From: an uncultured Sphaerochaeta sp. | GTDB taxonomy: Bacteria > Spirochaetota > Spirochaetia > Sphaerochaetales > Sphaerochaetaceae | Assembly (NCBI RefSeq): GCF_963677075.1 | Contig: NZ_OY781873.1 | Coordinates: forward strand, 2,195,715-2,259,714 | Length of the DNA stretch: 64,000 bases | Direction of reading: 5' to 3' | Shown: positions 18,672-27,633 of the stretch, piece by piece | Position numbering within the stretch: the first letter of the stretch is position 1 | How the letters are laid out: each line of letters begins with the position of its first letter | Translations under genes and position numbers: made by a program | Notes under the pieces: generated by a model | The model's input: the letters and a program-made list of their open reading frames with translations, nothing else | What the model was told of the DNA's origin: nothing | Databases searched by the model: none

Positions 18672-19643
18672 CTAAATGAGTGAGGATTGGATCAGGTAAG
18701 CCGTGTATCCAAAATAACAGAGCAATAAGCCAATTCCTTCAAAGCGATTAATACGACCTTGCCTATCCTTCTTGAATCGGTATCCGATTATAAAGAGACT
18801 GAGTGTAAGCAAAGACATGACAAGCATGTCTCGTGAAACAACCATTGGATCAATAGCAAATGGATGAATTGCTCCTGCTATGCCAACGACAGCGGTGGTA
18901 TTGAACAAGTTGGAACCAATGACATTCCCGAGCGCGATATCATGCTCCCCTTTCTGGGCAGCAAGAATCGAGGAAGCAAGTTCAGGTAGACTGGTTCCCA
19001 TAGCGACAATGGTAAGACCGATGATCAAATCACTGACTCCAAAGTATCTAGCAATCTCCACAGCGCCCCACACCAAAACTCTGGAACTAAGAATTAAAAA
19101 CAAGAGACCAAAAATCAAATAGAGTACGGCACGTTTCATTGATAACGGGCTTGGAACCTCTTCATCAATCTCTTCAGCGAGTCGATCGTTACCTTCTTTC
19201 AAGCCTTGGTATACACTCCAGAATATCAAAAGGGCAAAAACTACCAAGATTAACGCTGCATCAAAATGAGAAATATCCAAATCGAAGAGCAGTACAACGG
19301 AAAGCAGTGTAAGCAATGAGAGTATGGGCAACTCTTTCTTCAAGATCTTTGAACTCACTGTAATTGGACTTATAATGGCTGTAATTCCGAGAATAAGACC
19401 AATATTGGCAATATTGGACCCATACGCATTTCCCAGGGCTATACCAGGGCTTCCTTGCAGAGCTGACAATGTAGAGACCACCATTTCCGGTGCACTGGTA
19501 CCAAACCCTACAATGACCATTCCTATCAGGAGAGAGGGCATGCCAAAATGGCGCGCAGTGGCTGCAGCACCATCTACAAATCTATCTGAACTCAATACCA
19601 GTACAATAAGGCCGCCAATAACGGCAAGAATTGGTAATACCAT
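18672..19643 (-). CDS. CaCA-family Na+/Ca2+ exchanger-like protein (YrbG type)
   Basis: An inner-membrane cation/proton or cation exchanger with about ten transmembrane segments. The two alpha repeats of the family are clear: FGTSAPEMVVSTLSAL in the first half and MGTSLPELASSILAAQKG in the second, each followed by GN..GSN (GNAYGSNIANIG and GNVIGSNLFNTT). A hydrophilic acidic loop (KEGNDRLAEEIDEEVPS) separates the halves. Length is 323 aa, typical. ATG 19643 is preceded by GGAAGG. The transported ion cannot be deduced. It converges on the phosphoesterase gene with 7 bp between stops. Confidence 0.88.
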   Translation of the reverse strand: MVLPILAVIGGLIVLVLSSDRFVDGAAATARHFGMPSLLIGMVIVGFGTSAPEMVVSTLSALQGSPGIALGNAYGSNIANIGLILGITAIISPITVSSKILKKELPILSLLTLLSVVLLFDLDISHFDAALILVVFALLIFWSVYQGLKEGNDRLAEEIDEEVPSPLSMKRAVLYLIFGLLFLILSSRVLVWGAVEIARYFGVSDLIIGLTIVAMGTSLPELASSILAAQKGEHDIALGNVIGSNLFNTTAVVGIAGAIHPFAIDPMVVSRDMLVMSLLTLSLFIIGYRFKKDRQGRINRFEGIGLLLCYFGYTAYLIQSSLI

Positions 19644-19811
19644 CTATTTTCCTTCCAAAATCGACAAAACATCGTCAAGAATACTACATCCATGGATGAA
19701 AGGTCGATCTACGCTTTCTGTTAACAATATACTAGTGTAATGAGATTTTTTTGCTTATTCAATCAGCACCAATACCAGAAGTCATCAGCAAGTAAGCAAT
19801 AGTGTCTAGGA

Positions 19812-20489
19812 TCATAGGATTGCAACCCAGAGTGTAATCAGGGCGTCATACAATCCATGGATGATTACCAAGGAAAGGAGAGAGCAGGATGTGATTTTTT
19901 CCCGAAGAAGACAAAAAAGAATGCCAAGAAATGTGGTCACAATAACCTGAAGAATATCACCCTGAAAACTATGGAACAGTCCAAACAATATTGATGAGAT
20001 AAGGATGGCGAACCATTTTGATTGCTTTACTTCCAAGAGCTTATGAAAGAGATATCCCCTGAATACAAACTCTTCTGCCAAAGCAACTGCAAATAGAGAA
20101 TAGAGCAAATCAAAAGCAAATTGCCATACCTTGGTATAGCTTGTGCTTCCAACCATTTCCTTGAATCCGAGCAGAATAGGAACCACGGTAAAAAGGAATG
20201 ACATCAGGAACGCAAGACCGATTCCAGTGAAAATCTGGTTTACCAACCTTCCTTCTGATTTCATGAGAAATCGTATACGTTCATGATTGATACGCATCAG
20301 GAGTAACGGAACGATCATAAACAACCACTGGGAAGTGATCAACAAAACCATTCTCCAGCCAAGGGCTAGTTGCATCAGGAATTGTTGGTTCAGCCAGACT
20401 ACTACAAGAAGTGTACTAAAAATTCCAAATACCCCGATAATTAGGTCAATGAGACTTTTTCTATTCCGTACACGTATATTGTTGATCAT
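19812..20489 (-). CDS. CPBP family intramembrane metalloprotease
   Basis: A membrane protein with the CPBP (Abi/CAAX-prenyl protease-like) motifs: EEFVFRG (motif 1, here AEEFVFRGYLF), FGLFHSFQG (motif 2) and the C-terminal IHGLYDA. Several hydrophobic segments fill the 225 residues. Bacterial members cleave within membranes or serve in self-immunity, but most have no known substrate. It lies 15 bp downstream of sbcC, so it is probably co-transcribed with sbcDC; that association may be fortuitous. The ribosome site is weak (AAGAAG, 11 bases upstream). Confidence 0.82.
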   Translation of the reverse strand: MINNIRVRNRKSLIDLIIGVFGIFSTLLVVVWLNQQFLMQLALGWRMVLLITSQWLFMIVPLLLMRINHERIRFLMKSEGRLVNQIFTGIGLAFLMSFLFTVVPILLGFKEMVGSTSYTKVWQFAFDLLYSLFAVALAEEFVFRGYLFHKLLEVKQSKWFAILISSILFGLFHSFQGDILQVIVTTFLGILFCLLREKITSCSLLSLVIIHGLYDALITLWVAIL

Positions 20490-20504
20490 AGTTTTGGTAG
20501 CTTC

Positions 20505-23500
20505 TTATGTTGTTTGCTTCCTACAGCCTGGTCCGCTGATTGTGCTGCGGCCTCCAGAGAGAGGCGTAATCGAGATTTGCGTGTTGATTCTCTCCTTCAG
20601 AGCAGAGACATGGCTAATGATACCAATCAACTTTCCATCCTGTTGCAGCGCTGAAAGCGCCTCCAGTGCTGTCTCCAGGGTTTCCTCATCAAGAGAGCCG
20701 AATCCTTCATCAAGGAACAATGAGTCTACCCTCACCTTCTTGCTCGCCATCTGGCTCAGCCCCAACGCCAAGGTTAGGCTTACGATAAAGCTCTCACCTC
20801 CAGAGAGGTTCTTTGTTGAGCGAATCTCGCCTGCCTGGTAGTTATCAACCACATTCAGTTCCAGTGGTTGGGATTCATCCCTGATCAATAGATATCTGTC
20901 TGTCATTTTTTCCAGCTGACGGTTGGCATGGGCCACCATCAATTCAAAGGTAAGCCCTTGGGCAAATGTACGGTACTTCTTTCCATCGGCTGAGCCGATG
21001 AGATTGTGCAAGGAGTCCCAACGAGCGCAACGTTGTGTTTGAGATTCTATGGCGAGCTTCTTGCCCTGTATACGTTCCATCGCTGCAGTGTTTTCTTGCA
21101 GTGTATGTTTATAGGTAGCAATTTCATCTCGTAACTGCTTCAAAGACTCGTCATAGGTGTTTGCTTGTGCTTGTACATCTTCATATGTTGCCTCACTAAG
21201 ATGCTTCCCCTGCTCTAATTCCAAACGATCCTTTCGATCTTTCAGCTTGGTCTCAAGTGCAGTTTCTGTATTATCCAACTCCCTTGCTTTCTGGGATAAG
21301 GATTCCCGTTCCTCATAGGAAAGCCTGGCTTCCTTGAATGCTTCCTCATCAGAAAAATCGGAGGATTGTAATGCTTTCAGGAATTGTTCTCCTGCTTCTG
21401 CAAGTTTTGGAGCCCGTTGCTCAATGCTCTTGTTTCTAGACTCAACTTTGCTTCTCGCTGTAGCAAGGTTCTGTTGAAGTTCATTAAGTAGACTTCTGGC
21501 ACTCTTTTCAGCTGACTCGGCATTAGCAATTGCATCGGTCAAACGCTTTTCTTCAACATTTGGAATTACATCACCATACAAGCTTTTTCGCGTATCTTTG
21601 GCATCGGCTAGGTGTTGCTTTAGCGTATCGAGATGGTTCCTTTTGCCAACCAGAGCTTTCTCCTGAGTGGAAATCATACCCTCTAGATGTTTAATCTCTC
21701 CCCCAATACTGTCGATGTGTTTTTCTATTTCTGCCTTCTGTTTCGTCTTTTCTTGCCAAGCTTTCAGTCTGGAATCGAGTACTTTCCTTAAGGATGTAAC
21801 CAAAGAAGCATCTACTTGGGTAATACCCAATGGCCTCAATTTCTCCAAAAGAGATTGTATGATCTCATCAATATTTGAGCGAAGGCTTTTGACACTCAAA
21901 GCGATCTCGCTACAGGTTCTTTCATCGGATTTCTTCTCGCTTGCTACACTCGCTTCTCTTTTCTCATACGCTTGCAGTGCAGTACGTGCATCATTTTCTG
22001 CTTGTACAAGATTACTTATGACTATCTCTTGATCCTCAGCTTCTGTAATTAATGTTGTCAATTCTTCAATGCGTTGTTCAATTTCATCGGGAACAGGGAG
22101 GTTACCCTCTGCAAAAGGATGTTTTATTGCACCACAGAGTGGACAGGGCTTTCCATCCTCCAGCTTTGTACGAAGGTTTTCCAGTTCCTCAATTCTCTTG
22201 ATATATGCTAATTCTCGAAGCAAGGAATCTTTTTCCTTGCGGTAGGAGCTAAGAGGGATATCTTCTAGAAGTCTCTTCAATGCATTTTTTGCTTCCTGGA
22301 GATTAAAAGAGATATTTTCAAGTTTGGCTTTGCTTTCAGTGCATAGTGTTGTTGCTTCTTTTAGTTTCTTAGTAACGGTAAATACCGCTCTTTCAGCTAT
22401 TTCGAGAGCAGTTCCCTTCTCTTCTATCTCTTTCTGTTTCTCTAGGAGCGATCCTAATTGCTCTTCAATACCGGTAAGACCACTGACAAGCCATGCATCC
22501 TGTGAATGCTCAGAAAGATAGTGCTCTATGGTTTCTTTCTGGGTTTCACTTTCAGCTTTCTTCCTCTGCTCCTCGATTAGAATCTTTTTATCAGCATCTA
22601 TCTGTACAGTATCTTTTGCGTAACTTTCAGCCTCGTCAGACACATTTTTTTCCAAATCAGCTATCTTCTGATCGAGGTCATGGATTTCTTTGAGTTTTGG
22701 AGTTGCTGTTTGTAATTCTTGTTTTCTTTGTATTGTCAGTTGTTCTGCATCTGTAAGAACTTTGCTCTGATTGTTTGTTGAAGTCTCCTTTTCAGGGAGA
22801 GCTGATTCTTCATCTATTAGAGCAGTCTTATCTTCAGCTTGTTGTAAACGGAGGGCTGAGAGTGTTGCGTATATTCCATCCAGAGATGAGGCTTTGGTGG
22901 CATTGCTCAGGATTGCCCTTCTTGGTTTGAATGTTTCCATTTCACGATTGAGTGCTTCTTTCTCTTGGGTAAGGTCATTGATTTCCTTGTTGAGATTCTC
23001 TATATTCTTCATCCAAAGCAAGGCTTCGTTTGTTTTTGACAAGTCGCTGGTAAGGATTTTCTCCTGATGGAGTTTTTCTTCCAGCTCCTCTCTTATAGTT
23101 TTTTCTTGTTCGGGTTCCAGAATCACAATACCAGAGGTTTCAGCCTGGAGCAGTTTTAATGCATCCATTTCTTTTCTCTGTCTCTCATGTACCCGTTTGG
23201 AGATCTCAGAATACATTTCGGTACCGGTAATTTGTTCCAATATTTTTGATTTCTGCTCACTGTCTGCTTTCAAGAATGAGTCGAAACTACCTTGAGCCAA
23301 GAGGATTGAACGAGTGAACCGGTCAAAATCCATTCCTGTCTTTTCTTCTATAACAAGCCCGACTCGACTTTTCATCGTTTCAATCGGTTTCCCGTTATCA
23401 GCGTCAAAGATTTGATGTTCTGCTTCCTGCAGATTTCCCTCAGCCTTGCTCCGTGCTCTTCTTTGTTCCCAATGACAACGAAATCGTCCTGCGTTTGAGG

Positions 23501-23756
23501 CAAACAACACCTCTGCATAACAACTTCCTGTCTGTCTGCTCATGATCTCATTATTGCTTTTGGTAATTCTTCCAAGCCTTGGTGTTGCTCCATAAAGAGC
23601 AAGACAAATGGCATCGAGAATGGTCGACTTACCTGCGCCAGTTGGTCCAGTCAAGGCAAAGATACCATTTGATTCATATTCTGGATGAGTAAAATCGATA
23701 ATCCACTCTCCATAGAGTGAGTTGAGATTCTTGAATCTGAGTTCGAGTAGTTTCAT
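20505..23756 (-). CDS. sbcC: Exonuclease subunit SbcC (Rad50-like ATPase)
   Basis: SbcC is the SMC-like ATPase of the SbcCD nuclease that opens DNA hairpins and blocked ends. Walker A is GPTGAGKST in the first 50 residues. A long coiled coil follows, broken near residue 537 by the zinc hook CPLCG. A second coiled coil leads to the C-terminal head with LSGGESFIVSLTLALGLSQ and Walker B DSLFLDEGFGSLDE. Length is 1083 aa, close to E. coli SbcC. ATG 23756 has AGGA 7 bases upstream. It follows sbcD by 9 bp. Confidence 0.95.
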   Translation of the reverse strand: MKLLELRFKNLNSLYGEWIIDFTHPEYESNGIFALTGPTGAGKSTILDAICLALYGATPRLGRITKSNNEIMSRQTGSCYAEVLFASNAGRFRCHWEQRRARSKAEGNLQEAEHQIFDADNGKPIETMKSRVGLVIEEKTGMDFDRFTRSILLAQGSFDSFLKADSEQKSKILEQITGTEMYSEISKRVHERQRKEMDALKLLQAETSGIVILEPEQEKTIREELEEKLHQEKILTSDLSKTNEALLWMKNIENLNKEINDLTQEKEALNREMETFKPRRAILSNATKASSLDGIYATLSALRLQQAEDKTALIDEESALPEKETSTNNQSKVLTDAEQLTIQRKQELQTATPKLKEIHDLDQKIADLEKNVSDEAESYAKDTVQIDADKKILIEEQRKKAESETQKETIEHYLSEHSQDAWLVSGLTGIEEQLGSLLEKQKEIEEKGTALEIAERAVFTVTKKLKEATTLCTESKAKLENISFNLQEAKNALKRLLEDIPLSSYRKEKDSLLRELAYIKRIEELENLRTKLEDGKPCPLCGAIKHPFAEGNLPVPDEIEQRIEELTTLITEAEDQEIVISNLVQAENDARTALQAYEKREASVASEKKSDERTCSEIALSVKSLRSNIDEIIQSLLEKLRPLGITQVDASLVTSLRKVLDSRLKAWQEKTKQKAEIEKHIDSIGGEIKHLEGMISTQEKALVGKRNHLDTLKQHLADAKDTRKSLYGDVIPNVEEKRLTDAIANAESAEKSARSLLNELQQNLATARSKVESRNKSIEQRAPKLAEAGEQFLKALQSSDFSDEEAFKEARLSYEERESLSQKARELDNTETALETKLKDRKDRLELEQGKHLSEATYEDVQAQANTYDESLKQLRDEIATYKHTLQENTAAMERIQGKKLAIESQTQRCARWDSLHNLIGSADGKKYRTFAQGLTFELMVAHANRQLEKMTDRYLLIRDESQPLELNVVDNYQAGEIRSTKNLSGGESFIVSLTLALGLSQMASKKVRVDSLFLDEGFGSLDEETLETALEALSALQQDGKLIGIISHVSALKERINTQISITPLSGGRSTISGPGCRKQTT

Positions 23757-23765
23757 GGTTTTGTC

Positions 23766-24989
23766 CTATTCAGCAAAGGTATCTTCATCATGCATCTCCA
23801 AGAGTATTTCATGATAAGCATCTCTCAGGGGCTGTCGCTCTCCCTCGGTTACTGCAAATGTATCGAGACATCGTGTAAAGACTTCTTCAGGGTTTAGGTC
23901 TTCGAGGGTTTCTTGTACCTGCATTGATGCCATAACACGTTGTATGAATTGACGATTCCGTATACGGAGTATGGTGAGGTTTGAATCTTTTACAAGTTCC
24001 TCACACTGTTCACTTAGATTGGTGACCATCTCGGGTGCTGTATACTCAATTTCAATATAAGCGGATTCACCCGTCTCTTTAAGCTGTAGAATTCTTGAGG
24101 TAATGTGCTCCATATTTCCCTTGATGCTTTCCAGATGTTGAAATGATGGTATAGGAAGAGGATCTATGGAAAGGGTTTTATCAAAATGCAGCAATACAAC
24201 CTGTTTCTGCTGTTTTGCTTCCCCAAATCCCATGGGGATCGGGGAACCACTGTACCGTATTGTTTCCTTACCCCCTACACACTGTGGTACATGGAGATGC
24301 CCAAGCGCTACATAATCCAGGAATTCAGGGAAAACAGAGCTGTCTATCTGTGCAAGGGATCCGATGTAGAGTTCACTCACACCATCTCCCTCTACTGTCT
24401 TGCCACCTTGTGTGAAGAGATGCCCCATTGCAATGAGGGGTACATTGTTTCCCAATTCCATTTGTCTCTTTTTTGCAATACTACAAACTGTTTTATAGTG
24501 TTCCTTTATTCCTTCCATGAGTTTTCTATTCTTGTCATCAATGGTCTCTCCTGCTTCTGCGTAGCGGATGTCCTTGTCTCGCAAATAAGGGACAGCACAG
24601 ATAATGGCCATCGGTTTACCATTTGCCTCAACTATAAGCACCTCTTCTTCTGGCGTTTCTCTTTTGGATCCAATTACATGTACATTGAGTACATGTAAGA
24701 GAGCGCTCGGAGCTTGTAGGAATGATGGGCTGTCGTGGTTTCCCCCGATGATTACGACGGTCTTGCAACATGATTTGGAGACTTTGTAGAGAAACTCGTA
24801 ATAGAGTTGCTGGGCTTTGTTGCTAGGTGTACTGGTGTCGAAGATGTCACCGGATACCAACAAGATATCTACTTGTTGATTTTCGATGGTTTCAATCAAC
24901 CAACCAAGAAATGCGGCAAATTCATCATAGCGTTTCTGTGAGAACAGCGAACGACCAAGATGCCAGTCTGATGTATGGAGAATATTCAT
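23766..24989 (-). CDS. sbcD: Exonuclease subunit SbcD (Mre11-like)
   Basis: SbcD is the nuclease subunit of SbcCD. Phosphoesterase motifs are HTSDWHLGRSL at the N-terminus, LVSGDIFD, GGNHDSP, MGHLFTQGG and ALGHLHVPQ. The C-terminal capping region ends in an acidic tail. Length is 407 aa, as in E. coli. ATG 24989 is preceded by AGGAG at 5 bases. It is the first gene of the sbcD-sbcC unit. Confidence 0.95.
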   Translation of the reverse strand: MNILHTSDWHLGRSLFSQKRYDEFAAFLGWLIETIENQQVDILLVSGDIFDTSTPSNKAQQLYYEFLYKVSKSCCKTVVIIGGNHDSPSFLQAPSALLHVLNVHVIGSKRETPEEEVLIVEANGKPMAIICAVPYLRDKDIRYAEAGETIDDKNRKLMEGIKEHYKTVCSIAKKRQMELGNNVPLIAMGHLFTQGGKTVEGDGVSELYIGSLAQIDSSVFPEFLDYVALGHLHVPQCVGGKETIRYSGSPIPMGFGEAKQQKQVVLLHFDKTLSIDPLPIPSFQHLESIKGNMEHITSRILQLKETGESAYIEIEYTAPEMVTNLSEQCEELVKDSNLTILRIRNRQFIQRVMASMQVQETLEDLNPEEVFTRCLDTFAVTEGERQPLRDAYHEILLEMHDEDTFAE

Positions 24990-25138
24990 GAAGGCTCCTG
25001 AAAAAGAGTTGTACTCATATCACCACAGTATAGGCTGACAGCAGGTGATTCTCAACCAAATGCAAGCAGAAAGCTGGATAACTTCCAACTTCTTCCTGAT
25101 TCAGTGTAAGGAACTTTGAATGTTTGGGTGCTTTACGT

Positions 25139-25170
25139 AAAAAACCCGCCTTCCGAAGAAGACGGGTTTT
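25139..25170 (-). terminator. Intrinsic terminator of tmRNA
   Basis: Read on the minus strand, AAAACCCGTCTTC (25170-25158) and GAAGGCGGGTTTT (25153-25141) form a 13-bp stem with one G-U pair closed by a UUCG tetraloop, followed by a run of U (25144-25139). It lies directly after the tmRNA 3' end. Confidence 0.93.
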
Positions 25171-25177
25171 GTGTTTC

Positions 25178-25552
25178 TGGAGGTGGGGGGATTCGAACCC
25201 CCGTCCTAACGTGCCACCCAGGGACGTCTACAAGCTTAGCTGGTGATCAAAATTTCCAAAGTGCGTTAGGTTCACCGGCAAAACGTCCACTCTTTGTAGC
25301 CTACTTTAATGTCCCCTCCCCCCATAGGCATTGGGTTGGGTAAGCTCTTACTTTTACAGGTATCCGTTGCTTAAGAGCGGCAGCAGACGGGCCTGTACGT
25401 CCTCGTGCTGTTACGCAGCGAGAGCGTATTCTGCTTCGAAGGAGACTTCGTCTTCTTTTTTGGCAGTTAATTGTTTTTGCTAGTTTTAGGAGTTGGCGCT
25501 CCGCTTGCAGCCACTGGCCTGATCTTCCGCCAGTCGAAACCGAAACACCCCC
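25178..25552 (-). ncRNA. ssrA: Transfer-messenger RNA (tmRNA, SsrA)
   Basis: tmRNA rescues stalled ribosomes with SmpB by adding a degradation tag. The 5' end GGGGGTG (25552-25546) pairs with the 3' acceptor strand CACCTCC followed by discriminator A (25178). The T-arm GGGGGTTCGAATCCCCC is perfect, and the 5' domain has the expected GTTTCGACTGGCGGAAG. The tag frame runs 25464-25411 and encodes AKKEDEVSFEAEYALAA then TAA; I infer the GCC resume codon by position. At 17 residues the tag is longer than the E. coli 11-residue total. CCA is not encoded (AGAA follows the acceptor), so it must be added enzymatically. Length is 375 nt. Confidence 0.95.
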
Positions 25553-25580
25553 AATGGGACTAATCCCTTGAGGTATCTTT

Positions 25581-25609
25581 ACTATACTCAGAATTTACAA
25601 ATAAGGCAA
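25581..25609 (-). promoter_or_regulatory. Sigma-70-type promoter for tmRNA
   Basis: On the minus strand TTGCCT (25609-25604), a 17-base spacer and TATAGT (25586-25581) precede the tmRNA 5' end by about 30 bases, leaving a short leader for RNase P to remove. The -35 element lies inside the stem of the upstream rbsB-type gene's terminator. Confidence 0.65.
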
Positions 25610-25631
25610 GGAGGGCTTATACCCTCCTTGC
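25602..25631 (-). terminator. Stem-loop terminator after the sugar-binding-protein gene
   Basis: GCAAGGAGGG (minus strand, 25631-25622) pairs perfectly with CCCTCCTTGC (25615-25606) around a 6-base loop, followed by TTATTT. The U-tract is modest. It separates the transporter operon from ssrA. Confidence 0.75.
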
Positions 25632-25653
25632 TAGGTTCAACTTTACTGTATTT

Positions 25654-26565
25654 TTACAGGTTTTCTTTTGTTAGTACAGATACGCCGGTATCTACATAGT
25701 CCTGGGAGATAGCCTCGCCACTCAATGCACGATAGGCAGTCTTTACACCTTCGTATCCCATTACATCAGGGTTCTGTGCCATGGTAGCAAGAATATGACC
25801 ACTCTTGATCAATGAAAGAATCATATCACTCTTGTCAAATCCAACACCGATAACACTAGTTCCTGCTTCAGCAATTGCGTTTCCGATACCAACTGTGGAT
25901 CCTTCATTGGCTCCGAAAAGACCAACCACACCTTGAGTAATGAAGTTTGCACTCATGTCCTTTGATACAGCAGCATCTCCATTACAGTATTGGGTCTCTA
26001 GGATTTCAAAGGAAGTGCCCTCGAAGGCCTCACGGAAACCTGTTTCACGAGCAACAGTGGAGGCCGTTGCACTATTAACGGAGATTACTCCAATCTTTCC
26101 AGTATTTACACCCTTAGCTTTCAATGCCTCAAGCATCTCCTCACCTGCTGTAGTACCTGCAGCAGTGTTGTCTGTTGCCAGCGTCTGTACTGCAGGGAAG
26201 TTTGCTGCAGAGTCAACATAGACAATGGTAACTCCAGCTTCTTCAGCTTCTTTTAGGGCAGCAGTTACTGCATTCGGACCATTTGCAGCCAGAAGAATGG
26301 CATCAGCACCACCTGCAACTGCATTGTTGATGCTCTCAATCTGCTTAGCATCGTCCTTTACATCGGGAGCCAACCATTTGTAATCGACGGAGCCCAATTC
26401 CGCTGCTGCTTTCTGTGCACCCTTGTCCACATTTACCCAGTGCTGGTCCATCTGATCCATTGTGATCAGATAAATCTTGTAGGCAGAAGAATCCTCTTTT
26501 GCGCCCTGTGCGAACAGTGACCCTGCAATCAGCAGTACCAATAGTACCATACTCAGTTTCTTCAT
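25654..26565 (-). CDS. Ribose-type sugar ABC transporter substrate-binding protein
   Basis: A periplasmic binding protein of the RbsB/LacI-like (Peripla_BP_4) class. Residues 1-20 are a signal peptide (MKKLSMVLLVLLIAGSLFAQ) with no lipobox cysteine. The mature part shows the two-lobe pattern YLITMDQMDQHWVNVDKGAQKAA, DAILLAANGPNAVTAALKEA, VGLFGANEGSTVGIGNAI and IGVGFDKSDMIL. Length is 303 aa. The sugar cannot be named from sequence. AGGAG lies 9 bases before ATG 26565. It is the last gene of the ATPase-permease-binding protein operon, 44 bp after the permease. Confidence 0.88.
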   Translation of the reverse strand: MKKLSMVLLVLLIAGSLFAQGAKEDSSAYKIYLITMDQMDQHWVNVDKGAQKAAAELGSVDYKWLAPDVKDDAKQIESINNAVAGGADAILLAANGPNAVTAALKEAEEAGVTIVYVDSAANFPAVQTLATDNTAAGTTAGEEMLEALKAKGVNTGKIGVISVNSATASTVARETGFREAFEGTSFEILETQYCNGDAAVSKDMSANFITQGVVGLFGANEGSTVGIGNAIAEAGTSVIGVGFDKSDMILSLIKSGHILATMAQNPDVMGYEGVKTAYRALSGEAISQDYVDTGVSVLTKENL

Positions 26566-26609
26566 ACTAATACACTCCTTTTACTATTTCTCACCTAAGG
26601 TGATTATGA

Positions 26610-27623
26610 TCAAACACTTACTTCCGTCCGTTTCTTCCGGGAACTCTTGCCTGAGCGGACGATGACATCAAGCAATACTGAGATAACGACAATGATTCCA
26701 ATAACTATATTCCTGATGGCAACCGGGGCTCCTGCAAATTGCAGACCGTTCTGAAGAACGCCCCAAATAGAGGCACCGATCACTGTACCAAAGAGCATTC
26801 CCTGTCCTCCAAGGGTGGAAACGCCGCCTATCACCGAGGCAGCAACAGCGTACAGCTCATAGGTATTACCTGCATCCATGGTACCCATTCCACTGGTAGC
26901 GGTGGTGATAAGGCCTACAACACAGGAGACAAAAGCAGAAACTAGATAAGCTTTAGTTGTTGTAGAAACCAAGTTAACACCACTGAGTCTAGCTGCCTCT
27001 GCGTTGGACCCTATTGCATAAATATGCCGGCCTGTCTTTGTACGGGTGAGGATGAAGTTGAAGATAAACCAAAGTACCAGAGCAATCCAGATAGTGTTAT
27101 AGAGTCCAAAAGTCTTTCCATAATAGAAGAAGTCGCGAAGGCCTTGTGCTGCTTCTCCGATTGAATCGGTATTATAATTGTTGTTTGCTATCTGCGCTAT
27201 GCCTCGGGCTATTGTCATGGTTCCCAACGTAGCGATGAATGGAGGTAATTTCGCAAACGACACGAGCAGACCATTTGACAATCCCACTCCAAGGCATGCA
27301 ACGATAGTTAGCAATACAGCCAACCAAGGATTCACTCCTTTTGTCATGAGGGTAGCGCTGATCATCGTGCTCATGCCTACTACAGAACCAATGGAAAGGT
27401 CGATATTTCCAGTAATCAGTACGTAGGATTGTCCAATTCCAATAAGCAGTATTGGGGCAATCTGGCGAAGCAAGTTTGCCACATTACGGGATGAGAAAAA
27501 TATTGGATTCATTATCCCAAAAATAACACTCAACACAACAAGACCAGCAGTTACCGTCAGTACTTGTCCTATTCCCCGTATTCCCATCAACCGTTTGAAT
27601 GGTTTTTCAATATACGCTACCAT
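26610..27623 (-). CDS. Ribose-type sugar ABC transporter permease
   Basis: An inner-membrane permease of the RbsC (BPD_transp_2) family with eight to ten hydrophobic segments. The conserved blocks LITGNIDLSIGSVVGMSTMI, FIATLGTMTIARGIA and VAASVIGGVSTLGGQGMLFGTVIGA are present. Length is 337 aa. AGGG lies 7 bases before ATG 27623. It follows the ATPase by 10 bp. The basic C-terminal tail (RSGKSSRKKRTEV) is cytoplasmic. Confidence 0.9.
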   Translation of the reverse strand: MVAYIEKPFKRLMGIRGIGQVLTVTAGLVVLSVIFGIMNPIFFSSRNVANLLRQIAPILLIGIGQSYVLITGNIDLSIGSVVGMSTMISATLMTKGVNPWLAVLLTIVACLGVGLSNGLLVSFAKLPPFIATLGTMTIARGIAQIANNNYNTDSIGEAAQGLRDFFYYGKTFGLYNTIWIALVLWFIFNFILTRTKTGRHIYAIGSNAEAARLSGVNLVSTTTKAYLVSAFVSCVVGLITTATSGMGTMDAGNTYELYAVAASVIGGVSTLGGQGMLFGTVIGASIWGVLQNGLQFAGAPVAIRNIVIGIIVVISVLLDVIVRSGKSSRKKRTEVSV

Positions 27624-27633
27624 ATCGTTTCCC

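Noticed and set aside
25178..25200. tmRNA 3' end as attachment site for the recombinase at 16557
   Set aside because: No second copy of the tmRNA 3' sequence is seen near the recombinase, and the two lie about 7.4 kb apart with ordinary genes between.
25116..25343. Open frame of 75 codons on the plus strand
   Set aside because: It lies across the tmRNA terminator and 3' domain; the structured RNA explains this sequence.
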